Origin: Parietaria judaica
Lineage: Eukaryota; Streptophyta; Magnoliopsida; Rosales; Urticaceae
NCBI GenBank assembly: GCA_954871525.1
Contig: OX940862.1
Coordinates: 39,858,232-39,922,231, forward strand
DNA length: 64,000 nucleotides
Direction: 5' to 3'
The notes under the pieces were generated by a model. The model made no database searches, was not told the origin of the DNA, and saw only the letters and a list, made by a program, of their open reading frames with translations. Of the stretch, positions 36,500 to 48,925 are shown piece by piece. Position numbers and translations under genes: made by a program. The stretch's first letter is position 1, and the number at the start of each line of letters is the position of its first letter.

Positions 36500-36795
36500 G
36501 CGAGCTGTCTCAAAACCTTAGTCAATAAGTGGGGCCCACACACCAGGGAGTACTGCATTCGATAAACATCCCATATGTAGCCGTTGTCGAAGAAACCAAT
36601 CAGCTTTTGCCACGTGTAAATTACCTTGAAAGCTCATCACGTACTCCGATGTACTGTTTGACTGCTGAACTGGGATGCCTTCGTCTGCTATCGTGCGCCA
36701 GGGGTGTCACGGCTAATTCAGGGAAGTGGGGCCCGCAGGATCGATCAACGTTGACTTCGGTTCCCATGGTGGCGCGTGCGTGTTTAAGTTTTAAT
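36500..36795. promoter_or_regulatory. GC-richer island with G-box and W-boxes, no identified gene
   Basis: An isolated 300-bp patch, clearly less AT-rich than its flanks. It contains CACGTG (36611-36616) and W-box cores: AGTCAA near 36519, TTGACT near 36658 and TTGACT near 36750. A plus-strand ORF (36529-36801) fills it but has no recognisable domain, no hydrophobic or charged pattern and no adjoining exon. It could be a promoter remnant, a gene fragment or a piece of transposon. Function is inferred from motifs only. Confidence 0.35.
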
Positions 36796-37019
36796 ACATA
36801 GGAGAAGACATGATTATTGTGTAATCTGAAAATGATTGAATTTATAATTTAATGAATCTATTTATTGGGTATTATATAAGGAAAAATGCATTATCTACTA
36901 ACTAATGTCCAAGAAAACTGAAACATAGTTATGAATGCTTTAAAATGCAAAAATAATAATATTATTTGCGAAACAAAATATTCATACTTAATATATATGC
37001 TCGAAAATTTTAATATTGT

Positions 37020-37290
37020 CCAAAATCTATATGTATAGTAATTTCAGCATAACTCACTTAGTTTTGTGTTCAAATATTACAAATGACTTGTTATTGGAAA
37101 AATAAAATATGTATTCACAATTTTGTAGTTTCCAGTTTTACATTTTAGTTGAAATTTCATATTTCCAGTGAGCGGTTTTGATAAAAAGTAAAACACTAAA
37201 GTTGTGGATATATATTCCTTATTTTTCCAACCATATGTCAAACCTGAGTGAGTTGTGCCATAAATACAAAATATCAGTAGAATGTATATA
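37020..37290. mobile_element. Decayed relative of the fold-back Mutator-type element
   Basis: CATAACTCACTTAGTTTTGTG near 37050 and the inverted GTGAGTTGTGCCATAAATAC near 37245 match the arms of the 23428-24415 palindrome (GCATAACTCACTCG and GAGTGAGTTATGTC), as does CCAACCATATGTC near 37220. The termini and duplications are no longer recognisable. Confidence 0.4.
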
Positions 37291-38275
37291 TATATTATAT
37301 ATATAATAAGGAAAAAAATGTCCAACGATTGTTTTTTTTTTCTTCTTTCCGGTGACCGACATATATACATACACATTTATATATTTATACATATTAGCAA
37401 AATAATTCATAATTAATAATTAATATTAGGGTTTTATATGTCCAAATACTATTATATATAAATTGCGTAATTTATTCGCTGATTATCAGTTAACTCGTAA
37501 AATCTGTTTAAATTATCGATTTTGAAAACTCTACAATTTACTTGTCCGATTCATAACTTTAGATCATCAGATGATTATCGTTTTTTTTCTTTCTTAATAA
37601 CCAATTATATTATTTTTTTAAGAATTAGTGATGAAAATCCAAAAAATAAAAACTTTACATAGGTAATGTCAACTTGCAAGTTGCAATGCAATATCACATT
37701 CTAAATGGACACACTTAAACACTCGAACAAACCGGTAAGATCTTTCAATATTTTTTTATTCCAATAGATGCTTACAAAATTTTCAGCCAATAATTGGGTA
37801 GTTATATGATTGTCCTAATTTTAGAATCGTATATTAAGTGGACACTTTCAACGAGTGCAATAATTAAGCAGAAAAATAAACGAAGAGAATAAGGATGATC
37901 ATAAATATATACCTTAAATAGTTAACAAAGAATAAAGAGAAAGGGTGAGTTTGTGTGGACTGTGGACCGGACGTCTAAATTTTAATGGGTAAGAATTAAA
38001 AATTATTAAGTGTATTATTTTTTAAAATATTAAGACTGAATGACAAGGTCTAGGTCTGGATATCATTAACACTTATATTCTGACATGTCATGCTCTTTTT
38101 TATCACTTTATTGTTTGGTTTATTTACAATTTATTTTTATTTTATTTTTCTCTCTCTTCCTTTAATCTTCAGAACTCATTAAGTTCTTTTTTTTTAGAGC
38201 GTCAGATAGACTCTTATTATATACCATTGGAAAACTCGCGACGAGAGGTATTCAATGATAAGTAGGAAGATTAAT
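37291..38275. other. AT-rich intergenic DNA
   Basis: TA microsatellite near 37284-37306 and poly-T runs. Minus-strand ORFs 37077-37410 are low-complexity. Nothing else recognised. Confidence 0.55.
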
Positions 38276-39025
38276 TAGGGATGCAAATAATATCCGAAAA
38301 GCAGGTAATTATCTGAATCCGAATCCGTAACCGGATTGAAAATCCGTATTCGAATCCGAATCCGAAAACAGGAACCGGGTACCCGTATCTGGATTCAAAG
38401 CCGGATACGGGTACCGGGTATTAAAGGTAAAAAACCAGGTACCCGGTACCCAGTTTAATTACCAGGTTTTATTTTTATTTTTTATGATAATTTTTTAAGA
38501 ATTGTTTAGGCCTTTCCATTTCCATTTCCATTTTCTAACTTGTTTAGACCTTTCCATTTCCATATCCATTTTCCTGAGACTATTTTTTTTTTCTTTTCTT
38601 TTTTTCGCGGGACTATGTTTTATTTATGCTTGATAGGCGGGACTATGTTTTATTTATGCTTGATGCACAGGACCATTTTTTATGCATTTTGGACTATTTT
38701 TTTATGCATTTTGGACTTTTTTTTATGCTTGATGCGCGGGATTATTTTTTTATGCATTTTTTTTAAATTAATATATGTTTTTGTTTATAGATAATATATA
38801 TTTATAAACAAAAAAACAGATCCAGGTAAAAATCCGGATACCCAGATCCGGATTCCAAAACCGGGTACCGGGTATGAAATCCGGGTATCAAAATACATAT
38901 ACCAGGATTTTGGGTACTCGGATTTCGGATACCGGTTCTGGGTATCAATATTCGGACACCCGGAATCCGGTTCCGGGTACCAGGTACCCAAAAAAAGCCG
39001 GGTACCCTACCCGGTTGCACCCCTA
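38276..39025. mobile_element. hAT-like element with GGTACCCGG-rich arms
   Basis: The left end TAGGGATGCAAATAAT and the reverse complement of the right end TAGGGGTGCAACCGG pair as inverted ends. Both arms consist of degenerate GGATACCGGGTACCCGG repeats in opposite orientation (38285-38460 and 38815-39012). The T-rich centre has short direct repeats of GGGACTATGTTTTATTTATG (38629-38665). The flanking octamers do not match, so superfamily assignment rests on end sequence and architecture. ORFs in it are artefacts. Confidence 0.55.
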
Positions 39026-40444
39026 GTTTTGATGATTTTTTAAAACGTTAAATTCGAATTTGTTTGTTAATAAATTAATACTAATAATTAATTTATGGAT
39101 TAAATAATTAACTAAATTATCAAATTAATTTTATCATACAAAATAATACGAATACAAATTTTATAAAATAATTTATCTAACTAGTGAATTATTTTCTTAA
39201 TTAAATAAATCTTATTACTCAAATTAATAAATTAAAATTAATAAATAATTATATATAATATTGTTTAATGTCACGAATAATATCATAAATATTTATATAG
39301 TTTTAAAACATAATATCATGATAAATATTTTACAATTCAAAATAATTTATGAAATCTTAAATATTCATTTTGTGATAAGTGTTGTCTAAATCTATAATAA
39401 ATATGAATTATATACAAAAATCACTAAAAGTAAAATTACATTGAAACCTGTATTTAGATCTTAAAAACAAATAGACGTAATTATATTTCCTTCAGATTCC
39501 GACGTCACATTTTAATAAACACATGTGCATTGTTCAGACGTCTATATCTTAGTGCACACAAACACACCCGAAGAATTTGTGATCCCCATTTGTTCGTTGT
39601 TTGGTTAATTTATTGGATAATTTAATGAACATGTAGTGTTTTAGATTAATAATTTCGTAATTTAATTTTCGTAATATCAACTAATCTAGCTATGTTTTTT
39701 TTTCTTTCCACATTCTGGTATATATGTAATTTTCAATCATACAAAATTATTATTTTGCGGTGATTTTTCGTCCTAAATTGAGTTTGCATTTCAATTATCA
39801 TCTCAATGATGAGGTTTACCGATTTGATAAATTTACTAGTTTGATTTAATTGATTTTTTTTAATTTTTTATATTACAAAGTACAAAGACTTTGGAATTTC
39901 GATAAAAAAAAAATGGATTTGGAAGTTTTGTACTTTTTTTTTAAAATGGTGTTTTAAGGTTTTTAATTTTTCTTATAACGTCACAAAAATTTTGTGTAAA
40001 ACGGAAAAGTGATTTTTGTAAAATTTTACATTAGAATTAACAGATTTTGTCTTGAGTTTTGGTACGATATTCAGGAGTAAACGCCGGGTTTATTTTTTAC
40101 TTGCTCTTATATCATCTAATCGTAAATAGTGAATTTCAGTAACTTGTAAGTAAATTTTCTTCTTCTTTATTTTTAGTTGAATAATAATCAGTCCGTGTTG
40201 TGGACGCGTGATGAGAAATGAAGAAAATAAAACAATGCATTTGGTCAAAATTGCGTTGAGAAAGTAGGGTCGTATTGATATAGGGATTAGTGAATCTGAC
40301 TTGGATTGTGAATGTTTTCTTTTTCTTCTTCACAATTATTATAAGCTTACATACTTGCACAATATCATTTTTTTTAATCCAACTTCTAGTATATGATATA
40401 TCTTCTCTAGATAAGTTTTTTAAGCACAAATATTGAGAAGATAT
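39026..40444. other. AT-rich intergenic DNA
   Basis: Very AT-rich. The minus ORF 40136-40429 has no recognisable domain. No paired transposon ends found. Confidence 0.55.
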
Positions 40445-41071
40445 TGTTGGGTTTTCGATGACTCTTTCTCAATCTCGATGCGGAAATCACGGGATATCAT
40501 CAAACAATATAGATCTAGAATAATTACGAGAATTAAGATATCGAATTAGAGATCGTTACCAAACTTTGGTACTTTTGCCAACTGTACCGAAAACACTGAC
40601 TTTTGCCGATTCTGAGCTTGGCCGATTTCTCTGAATGTCCTGGGGATGAGCACCTCAAATGTAGTGCCTCTGGGTCGTCCACCACGTCACTCGAGAACGT
40701 CTTGATGACCGGAAAACACTTTGGATGGTAGGTTAGATCCTACTCGGTGTTTGGATGACGAACCGATGATGAACCGGGAGCAAGCCAAAATTCGACTTCT
40801 TCTAGGGAGGGAGGTCGAATTTCTCTCTATGGCTAGGTCTAGGATTAATGTTTTATGAGCCATGATTAGGTATTTATAATACTTAATCTCATAAAACCTA
40901 ATGGGCTTTAATTAAGGCCCAATAAGCTTTAATTAATTAATTCATTCATAATTAATTAAGTGTGCTCATCATTATTACTCGGGCCCAATTGGGCCTGTTA
41001 TGTCGGTTATGGATTCGGATCGATATCCGATAACCCAAAAGATACAATATCGGGTTCGGGCATAACCTACA
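40445..41071 (-). mobile_element. Solo LTR related to the copia element, inverted
   Basis: Begins TGTTGGGTTTTCGATGACTC and ends CGGGCATAACCTACA, the reverse complement of a diverged 25721-26355 LTR. Shared blocks include ATATAGATCTAGAATAATTA, ACTTTTGCCAACTGTACCGA and CCGATAACCC. Length is 627 bp. Flanks GATAT (40440-40444) and GACAT (41072-41076) match at 4 of 5, consistent with an old target duplication. No internal sequence is attached on either side, as expected after unequal recombination between LTRs. Confidence 0.82.
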
Positions 41072-41166
41072 GACATACTACATGTAATATTATAATTTTG
41101 CTAACCCATCATGAATTTTGAAGGACTTGATCGATTTACCATAGCTTCATAAATAAATAAATAAGT

Positions 41167-41655
41167 TATTTCAAGTATTGTGTAACCCGATGTTTTATTA
41201 AATCGAAGACCGTATTCGCATGCTAACTTGAGTTTGTCCAACATGATCTGATCTCGTTTGGGCTTGTTTTGGAAAAACTTTACAGGAGATCTCACGTCCT
41301 ATGATTACTTAAGGTCAAACACGCTCAATTTATTTCAAGTATTGTGTAACCCGATGTTTTATTAAATCGAAGACCGTTTTCGCATGCTAACTTGAGGTTC
41401 TCCAACATGATCTGATCTCGTTTGGGCTTGTTTTGAAAAACGAGATCTCACGTCCTATGATTACTTAAGGTCAAACACGTTCAATTTATTCCAAGTATTG
41501 TGTAACCCGATATTTTATTAAATCGAAGACCGTTTTTGCATGCTAACTTGAGTTTCTCCAACATGACCTGATCTCGTTTGGGCTTGTTTTGAAAAAACTT
41601 TACACGAGATCTCATGTCCTATGATTACTTACGGTCAAACACGCTCAATTTTTTT
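41167..41655. repeat. Three-copy 164-bp tandem repeat
   Basis: Copies start at 41167, 41331 and 41487 with TATTYCAAGTATTGTGTAAC and include TTAAATCGAAGACCGT, CATGCTAACTTGAG and GATCTGATCTCGTTTGGGC. The middle copy lacks about 8 bp (period 156). Copies differ by scattered substitutions. The ORF 41101-41295 is a by-product. Confidence 0.85.
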
Positions 41656-43707
41656 ATTATTATTTTAAATGAGTTCCTTAAAAAAGATTCAATCTATTGA
41701 TATGAATATTATCAATTAGTTCTTTTAAGCATCTTAGACTATACAGGTACATACTTACGAGGTTTTACAAAATGTGTGATCGCATATATGTATAGACTCA
41801 AGATTCAAAAATACCTTATCAACACGTCAACAATGTAGGATGGTGCAACTTATTTTATTTGTTTCACTCAAACGTAAACAATTAATAATATTGTATGATC
41901 TTCAAATTTAGTTGTCATCATATAATATCAGGGTAGCGTTTGGAGGCGTTTTTTTCATTTTCGTTTTGTGTTTGTATTTTATTTTTGTCAAATTGTTTTA
42001 TAATCGTGGTTTGAAAATGTGATTGGTCATTTTGTTGCATTGTTTTTTTAAAAGAAAAATAAAAATTGTGTTTGTGTAAAAAAAATTAAATTGATCTTTA
42101 TAAAGATAAATAAAAATATGTTCAGTCTATTTTTTAATAGAGCGTACTTAAATAAAATTAAACCATATTTTATTTTCTTGTGGTAAAAGTTCTTACAAAC
42201 CAAAAGAGGTCCTAATATAAGCTCTAAATGTTATTTTTATCATTGCAAAAGTTTCAAAAAAGTCCTACTATAAGTTTCAATTTTCTCACGACAAAATCAT
42301 TTTTTTTTTAATTTTTTGAAGCTTTCACCACGGCAAAAAAAATTTAATATATTCAACGTACAATGACACACTTTGTGGTACTTTTCCCATAAATATCCTT
42401 TTTTCTTTATATAAAATGACGTACAAAAAAAATGTGAAATGAGGATAGCAAAATAAAACACAAACTGAAAACCTCTTTTTTTTTTTCTTTTTTTTTTCTT
42501 TCATTTTTGTATGGAAAGTAGTAGAATGAAAAAAAAAAAAACACTTTCAGAAAATATTTTATCAAAATTTTGAACAATTACTTTTTTACCACATTTTTTG
42601 ATAAAATATTTTGGCAAAAATAAAAATCTGTTTTAGAAATGACTTCCAAACACCTATGGATTCTCAAAAACAAACTAAAGGGAAGAAAAAAAAAAAAGAC
42701 TTGAGAGGCTTCTTCGAGACTACTACACAACAAACATAATGGAAATTGGCAAATAAGTATAACGTTCACATACAGAAAGAAGTATAGAAAGAGATATATA
42801 AATAAAAAAAAGGAATCAAAACACAATTATGAGAAACAAAAGAAGAAAAAGAGATAACACTCGAGCACAAATCTTCATTTGCAAACTTACAGCAGTATGA
42901 TATGAATCTCACACTTTACAACGTTCAAGTTTGCCACCAAAAGATTTCAAGCTTCAACTTTAAAGTCCCAACTTTTTCCCAAATTGTGAATTCATGAAAC
43001 ACTTAGATATTTTTTCTTTGTCATTAATGACGTTGATATGGTATTCCGTTTTTGTGTATATATATTCAGTTTTTTGTTGTTGTAACAAATCATTATTTTT
43101 AAAATTTAATAAAAACAAACTCAAAATCCAAAATTTTGATTAAAATTAAGAATCAAAATTTTAGATTCTATTTCACTTTCGGACTTAAAAACACATTAGA
43201 ATTCAAGATTCTGAAATACCATATAAACACTATTTGTGTCTACATTCACATCTCTCCTCTAAAAGAATAAGTGAACCTTTTCTTTTTTCTTTGTTATTAA
43301 TATTCCCCACAATAATTGGATAATGTTAAAAAATAGGTAATGATAGAGATGATTTATGCTTGATAAACTAGAAAACAAGAGTTGTGAATTGATCCACATT
43401 CTCATTGTCTTGCCTTTTCCTTGTAAACCTCTCAACCTGCTAATCTTCAAAACGTATTTACCCTTTTCTTTTATTCTTTTTCCTACCATTACTTTTATGC
43501 AAAAGGATTTACAAACAGAATAATATGATCAATCATAGTTATTTCATGGGCATGTGATCCCAAAGCTATATATATATATATATAATATAAATATAAGAGA
43601 GATCCTCTTATCTTTTGCATGCATGAGATTGTTGTTCCCCTTTTGTGCCACTAAGCAATCACGCCATAGTTATGTTGATGTGGGTGACACAAAATTAGCT
43701 CATATCA
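41656..43707. other. AT-rich intergenic DNA
   Basis: Poly-A and poly-T runs and low-complexity ORFs (42578-42826 and 43259-43489, minus). A (TA)n run lies at 43569-43583. No recognisable gene or transposon ends. Confidence 0.55.
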
Positions 43708-44127
43708 CTGAATCACAAGCTAATTTTATTTCAATTGATTAAAAGGAAGAAATAATAATAAAAAAAAAAAACCGGACTTAGTGATATGAGTTAATTTTGT
43801 GTAAACAATGAGACTGAGAATCAGGTTAATATGGTGATTTCATAGGGTGACGAAAAAGTAAGGAAAAAGAAAACCAAATCAAGAAACAAAATATTATAGT
43901 TTTGAATTTAATTGGAACGAAAAAATAAAACTCTTTTGTTTCATATAATTTCTCTATAACGAAGTAGTCAAAATGCTCATCAATTAAATTTGAATGGAAA
44001 CGATAAATCACAAGCTAATTTCATTCTTATTAGTAATTTATTCGAATGGAAATATTGAGCTATATAACTGCATTTGAGAATGTAAGCGATGAGATTGAAA
44101 ATCAGGTTAATATGGTGATTTTTTTTT
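43708..44127. repeat. Diverged direct duplication
   Basis: TCACAAGCTAATTTYATTYT occurs near 43711 and 44008, and ATCAGGTTAATATGGTGATT near 43822 and 44101, in the same order. A segment of about 140 bp is therefore duplicated with a spacing of about 280-297 bp. A short inverted copy (AAAATTAGCTCATATCACT and AGTGATATGAGTTAATTTT) lies inside the first unit. The Mutator-type MITE at 44128 landed at the end of the second copy. Confidence 0.6.
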
Positions 44128-44592
44128 GGATAATAGCGGCATAAGTCCTCAACCTTTACTCAACAGGGGCGGCATAGTCCCAACCCCATTTAATAGCGGT
44201 ATAAGTATCAAAAGATGATTTCCATCCATATTTGATTAACGGGAGTAGTCAACGTTTGCGCGGTCAGCTTCTCGTCAACGTGGACGCCACGTAATCCGAC
44301 ATGTCACCATACACGTTATCCTCGTGTCATCAAATTTAATGCAAAATTAAGGGTGATGGAGGGATTCAATTAATTTTGCATTAAATTTGATGACGCGAGG
44401 ATGACATGTATGGTGACATGTCAGACTATGTGGCGTCCACGTTGACGAGAAGCTGACCACACAAACGTTGACTATTTCCGTTAGTCAAATATGGACGGAA
44501 ATCATCTTTTGGTACTTATACCGCTATTAAATGAGGTTGGGGCTATGCCGCCCCAGTTTAGTAGAGGTTGAGGACTTATGCCGCTATTATCC
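44128..44592. mobile_element. Mutator-type MITE no. 4 in a T9 target
   Basis: A 465-bp near-palindrome with left end GGATAATAGCGGCATAAGTC and right end GACTTATGCCGCTATTATCC. Inverted similarity runs almost to the centre (about 44360), including CGTCAACGTGGACGCCAC-like blocks. Runs of exactly nine T flank it (44119-44127, 44593-44601), consistent with a 9-bp duplication although T runs are weak evidence. The end motif is shared with 22849-23390. Confidence 0.75.
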
Positions 44593-45064
44593 TTTTTTTT
44601 TAACAATGATATTTTTATTTTTCAATAACAATGGCATGAGATCTGATCTGACTGCCACCACAATAATGTAGAGAGAAAATATATTCTATTTTAGTAACTA
44701 AAATAAAAATAAAATAAAATATTTATTGATAAAAGAACATTGCCCAAATTGTGTAAGCCCCAAAAACATTCTGTCCCAGTGACAACATGGCTTTACTTGA
44801 TTGATGAGAGAAAGAAGAATATTTCCCAGTACATGTTGCCTTTGTTTCAATATTATATTTCTCATGCAGAATTCATAAAAAAATAAATAAATATATAAAT
44901 TGAAATTGAAAGACATATCTCACAAGCTTTTGTTTGGCTCATGGATCTAGGAAAAGTAAACACCCTCTTTACCCTTTTAATTGCCCAAATCAAAAGGAAA
45001 AGTTAACAAGGTTTGTTGCTTTTGGATCTGGTGAAACACAAAGTTCTCTATGATCATAATTTGT

Positions 45065-45381
45065 TTTGAAGGGCTACTATCGGTACAAGTACTCGATATT
45101 ATACTAATTTCGATGCGTATTCTCAAATTTTTAATTAAAGTTGTAACGAGTTGTTGGTTGGTTCCTTCCAAAATTGTCTCATACTTTTGCGAGTAGTGGT
45201 AGATATGGACGCCCGTGTTTAAGATTATACCCGTAGTTGTTTTCCGGTCTCCTCGTTAATCCTTTTTTATTCACTAATGTCTAGTTATAGGCATACACGT
45301 ATGTATCTCGTCGCTAATGTCTAACTCTGCACGATTAAGAGTGGGTTTTAGTACTATTGAGTACTTATGCCACCAATATCC
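45065..45381. mobile_element. Probable Mutator-type MITE no. 5
   Basis: A GGCTACTATCGGTACAAGTA left end and GGATATTGGTGGCATAAGTA (reverse complement of the right end) are alignable, with both continuing CTC[GA]ATA. Perfect 9-bp copies of ATAATTTGT lie at 45056-45064 and 45382-45390. The left end has six or seven extra bases (TTTGAAG) between duplication and terminus, so the boundary is provisional. The minus ORF 45274-45477 overlaps it and is not a gene. Confidence 0.5.
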
Positions 45382-45390
45382 ATAATTTGT

Positions 45391-46431
45391 AACAATTAGT
45401 TTGGAGTCAAGACATGCCATCTCCTGAAACTCAGGGAGCTCGTGCAAATTATGTGAAACTTTGCCCTCAAAATTCAAATATTTGGATAAGAAAGTGGTTT
45501 CTGAACTTTTTTCAGTTCTGGGGTTGGACTGGAGTATATCAGGCAGGGCAAAAACTAATGAAGGGCCACAAATGGTGACTAGTTTTATTTATTTATTTAT
45601 TTATTTATAGGTCCCCACATTTCAAGAAGAAATACCCTTTATTGAAATTCAATAAAGGACCAAAAAAGAAAAAGACATAGATTCCTTTGAGTTGTGTTCT
45701 GCTCCACTGTCTGTCTGAGTTGAGGGACGTTGTGTGTTACGTATGGTTTGGGCAAACAGTGATCTCTTCATCATCCACTTCCACTAGTTTTATTTTATTT
45801 TATGGGACATATTTGAATTCAATGCTTTTTCAGGTTTTCTTTTCTCTTTTATTTTGTTTTAACATGTTACCTCGTTGATAAGCGGCCCGGTTATATTCTA
45901 GATATTTTTATTTTTATTTTTTGCACATCTACTCTAAACAGATTTTAGTTTTTAGAGTTTAATTTTTTATTTTTATTTCGTGGTTTATTTGGGATTTGGA
46001 ATGTATGCAGTATGCTTTGAATGTATTTGTTTAGTTTGTCAACAATTATAAACACAGGTGTAAATCGACACAATCTCAATTCGGCACAGCCTCGGCTCAA
46101 TCTTGGCTTGTTTCCAATTTGAAGAATCAGCCTTTTTACAAAACCCGGGACTAGTGAAACTTTGGTAAGTCCTAATGACCAAACCCACGCCAAAAACAAA
46201 CACAGTCATGTTTCCGTCCCGGTTTACATACGTTTCTTGAATTGATTAAATTATGAAATTAATTCAATTTTAAAACCCTAAACCCAAAATCAATTTGATT
46301 TCATAACCTTTTGGTACAATTTACCAGATCATCTTGTGGTTATTTTCTTATGGAAATGGCCCCAGGTTTGGCCATGGATATCTGCATATTTAATTTCATG
46401 AAAGTTCTCATCAATTTCGAAGGTCAAGCCT

Positions 46432-46474
<43 letters not shown>

Positions 46475-46807
46475 ACAAGAGCAGATAAAGAGAACATGAT
46501 CTAAACCTCGAAAAATACCCGAGCGCAACCTTTTCAATTTCTAATATCGCTGAAAATCTAAAATAAATGTGCCTACAACATCAAATTAATGCAGACTAGA
46601 GCGTGAAAGTAGTCGTGCATTTCAAGTGAACCAAGACCAAGAAATTGCAAATGAATAGCTTTAAAAATCCACCCACCACAAGAATTTCAAATCACTGTCC
46701 TTGACTCGCTTGAAAACCCGTAAATGACTGCCAAAATTTGTTATTAAATGTAATAGACAAGTTAAGGATATTGGTAAAATCGCGAGCTTTCTATTTCCCG
46801 GAAGAGT
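45391..46807. other. Intergenic DNA downstream of SRP9
   Basis: AT-rich with a (TA)n microsatellite at about 46433-46471. The segment adjacent to 46807 should be the SRP9 3' untranslated region. No other gene recognised. Confidence 0.5.
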
Positions 46808-48451
46808 TCATTGTTTTCTGCCCCTCCCTTTCTTGTTTGTTTGTGCATCGGTTTGCTCCTTCCCGGTCACTTCCGATGTATCCGCTGTCCAATCCAAAGA
46901 TTATATTTAGATCACACAAATAATAGAAACTCAAAAACTAGTTTGCGTACCAGTTTAACTCAGTCTATCTACTGGAAGCTAAAGATCAACACGAAAAGCT
47001 AAAAAATAAAACGCCATTGAAATAAGAACGATGATACCTTCGGGACCTCGGGCCATCAAAGTGAAGAAGATGTTGTTAAGCCTCTCCATTTTCTTCGCAT
47101 CCTGCGCTTGATCGGTCTTAAACTTCAGGCACTGAAAAGGCAGAATGATAAATATAGGAATTCGGTTAGCACATTAGCTTATACCCCTCATACCTTATTA
47201 GACTATGCAACTACGTGTACAAATGCTCTATTTTTATGAAGAAAAAAAAAATTAGCACATCGACAAATGAGTACGTATAAACTTAAACCAAACATTTTTT
47301 TATAGAACTGTAGAGCATAGAATAGTAAGTATTCCCTAAATGCATGCCTCACTATTACACGATTTGTCTGTGTTTTCCAGCCAATAATCACTTAAGAAAT
47401 CAGAATTCGAAAATTTTGGGCAATTCTGATAGGACCCGAGCTGATAATCAAACCGAAGCGATCAAAATTGAACCAAGAAGGATTCACCAAGACAACTGAC
47501 TCCCCTTCTCTTCTTTATTAATACAAATCACGAATAACAAAACATCAAAATTTTCTTTCGATAGCACGTGAGAACGTGCTCCTTGATGCAAGGGGAAAAT
47601 AATCCAAAAATTAATAATAAAATACGGGTCTGTCGAATTCTTTCTACGTATGTTCTAGATAGTGATAAATCACACAACGAATCCGTACATATTGTTAGAA
47701 AGTCTTACAATAATATCTGAAGAGTGATAACTTGATAAACTCTCAAATCGAAGTTGTTTTATTTGCGAAACCAAAGCTTCATGCGCAGATAAACGAAGAA
47801 AGTATTGAAAATTTTAAGAATCATATACGTATAAAGGGAGATTTCAAACAGCTCATCATCAAGAAAGTGGTATATCAGCATATCTAAGCCTAATACGATA
47901 TATTTCCATATAGTCTGTTCTGTTGATACTACTACTAAAATTATACAATGAATGTTGAGCTGAAAAGCAACAGAACAATATAATCTTACATAGAGTTTTG
48001 AGTGTACCATTGCTATAAATAAATATACATTAAACGAAAACTGAGAGAAGGGTCAGTTTTGGATTAGGAAATTTCTAAAACCCTAATCCCTGATTAATCG
48101 AGAGCAGTAAAATTAGTCTTGATATCTAAAAATTGCAAAATCTGGTTCTTGATTCTGATGGAATTGCGAAACAAGAGAAACCATGAGTACCTCTCTGTCG
48201 TCGGTGACCTTGAGAACAAGCTTTCCGTCGCAATGCCGGTACTTCATCGCATATCGCGTCTGCATTAGCAATTACATATAATCATACAAAACAAAAACAA
48301 CTATTTAATCGGCAACGAAGAGCTCTAATTCGAGATGATCATGGCTGATTGGGAGAAGAAGAAGAAAAAATAGACGTACAGATTCGGGATCAGCTCGGAA
48401 CAATTGAAGCGATCGGTCTACGAACTCGTCCCAGGAGGTGAGGTAAACCAT
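46808..48451 (-). CDS. Signal recognition particle 9 kDa protein (SRP9)
   Basis: Four exons: 48451-48380, 48259-48191, 47131-47038 and 46884-46808. All introns are GT-AG (120, 1059 and 153 bp), and the exon total of 312 bp gives 103 residues, the usual size of plant SRP9. Exon 1 encodes MVYLTSWDEFVDRSLQLFRA; exon 2 TRYAMKYRHCDGKLVLKVTD; exon 3 CLKFKTDQAQDAKKMERLNN followed by IFFTLMARGP; exon 4 ends in TNKKGRGRKQ. SRP9 dimerises with SRP14 and binds the Alu domain of 7SL RNA, pausing elongation until the ribosome docks at the ER; the basic C-terminal tail suits RNA binding. No stop or frameshift is seen, so the gene looks functional. Only the minus-strand exon-1 frame appears as a long ORF because the small exons hide the gene. 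Confidence 0.95.
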
Positions 48452-48925
48452 GGCGTCAGAATCGGAGAGGCTAGGGATTCGAATCGGAGAATGTGTAGGA
48501 GAAGATCGCTCACACAGATTTGGGGGTTTATGAATTAGATTGGACACGACCTGGGATAATTGTTAAGGTTAATGTGTTTTCCTTTTCAATACGAACAATA
48601 TCATTCGCAAAACGACTCGTCGTTTCTCACTTTTTTTTCTTCTTCAACATTTCTATGTTTGATATCGAGATTCTTTTCACCGGGGGATTTTACCGCGTTA
48701 TGTCAGTCGTCGTCAAGGTTCAAGTTACTGTTTTTACCGGTTTATTGGTAACTGGTTATTGTGGTTTATTGTCTGATAACTGGTGTTACGAGTGTTTTTT
48801 GGAATTAATAAAAATTAATTTCGGTATAAAAAAAAACGGAGGCCCATATTTCAAAATTAAGAGGCTCAGAAAACACAAAAATAATTATTCATTACTTATT
48901 ATTTATTGGAATAAGCGAGTGCAGT
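48452..48925. other. 5' flank of SRP9
   Basis: The first 90 bp contain the presumed leader on the minus strand. The plus ORF 48520-48978 runs away from SRP9 and has no recognisable domain; it is probably chance. Confidence 0.45.
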
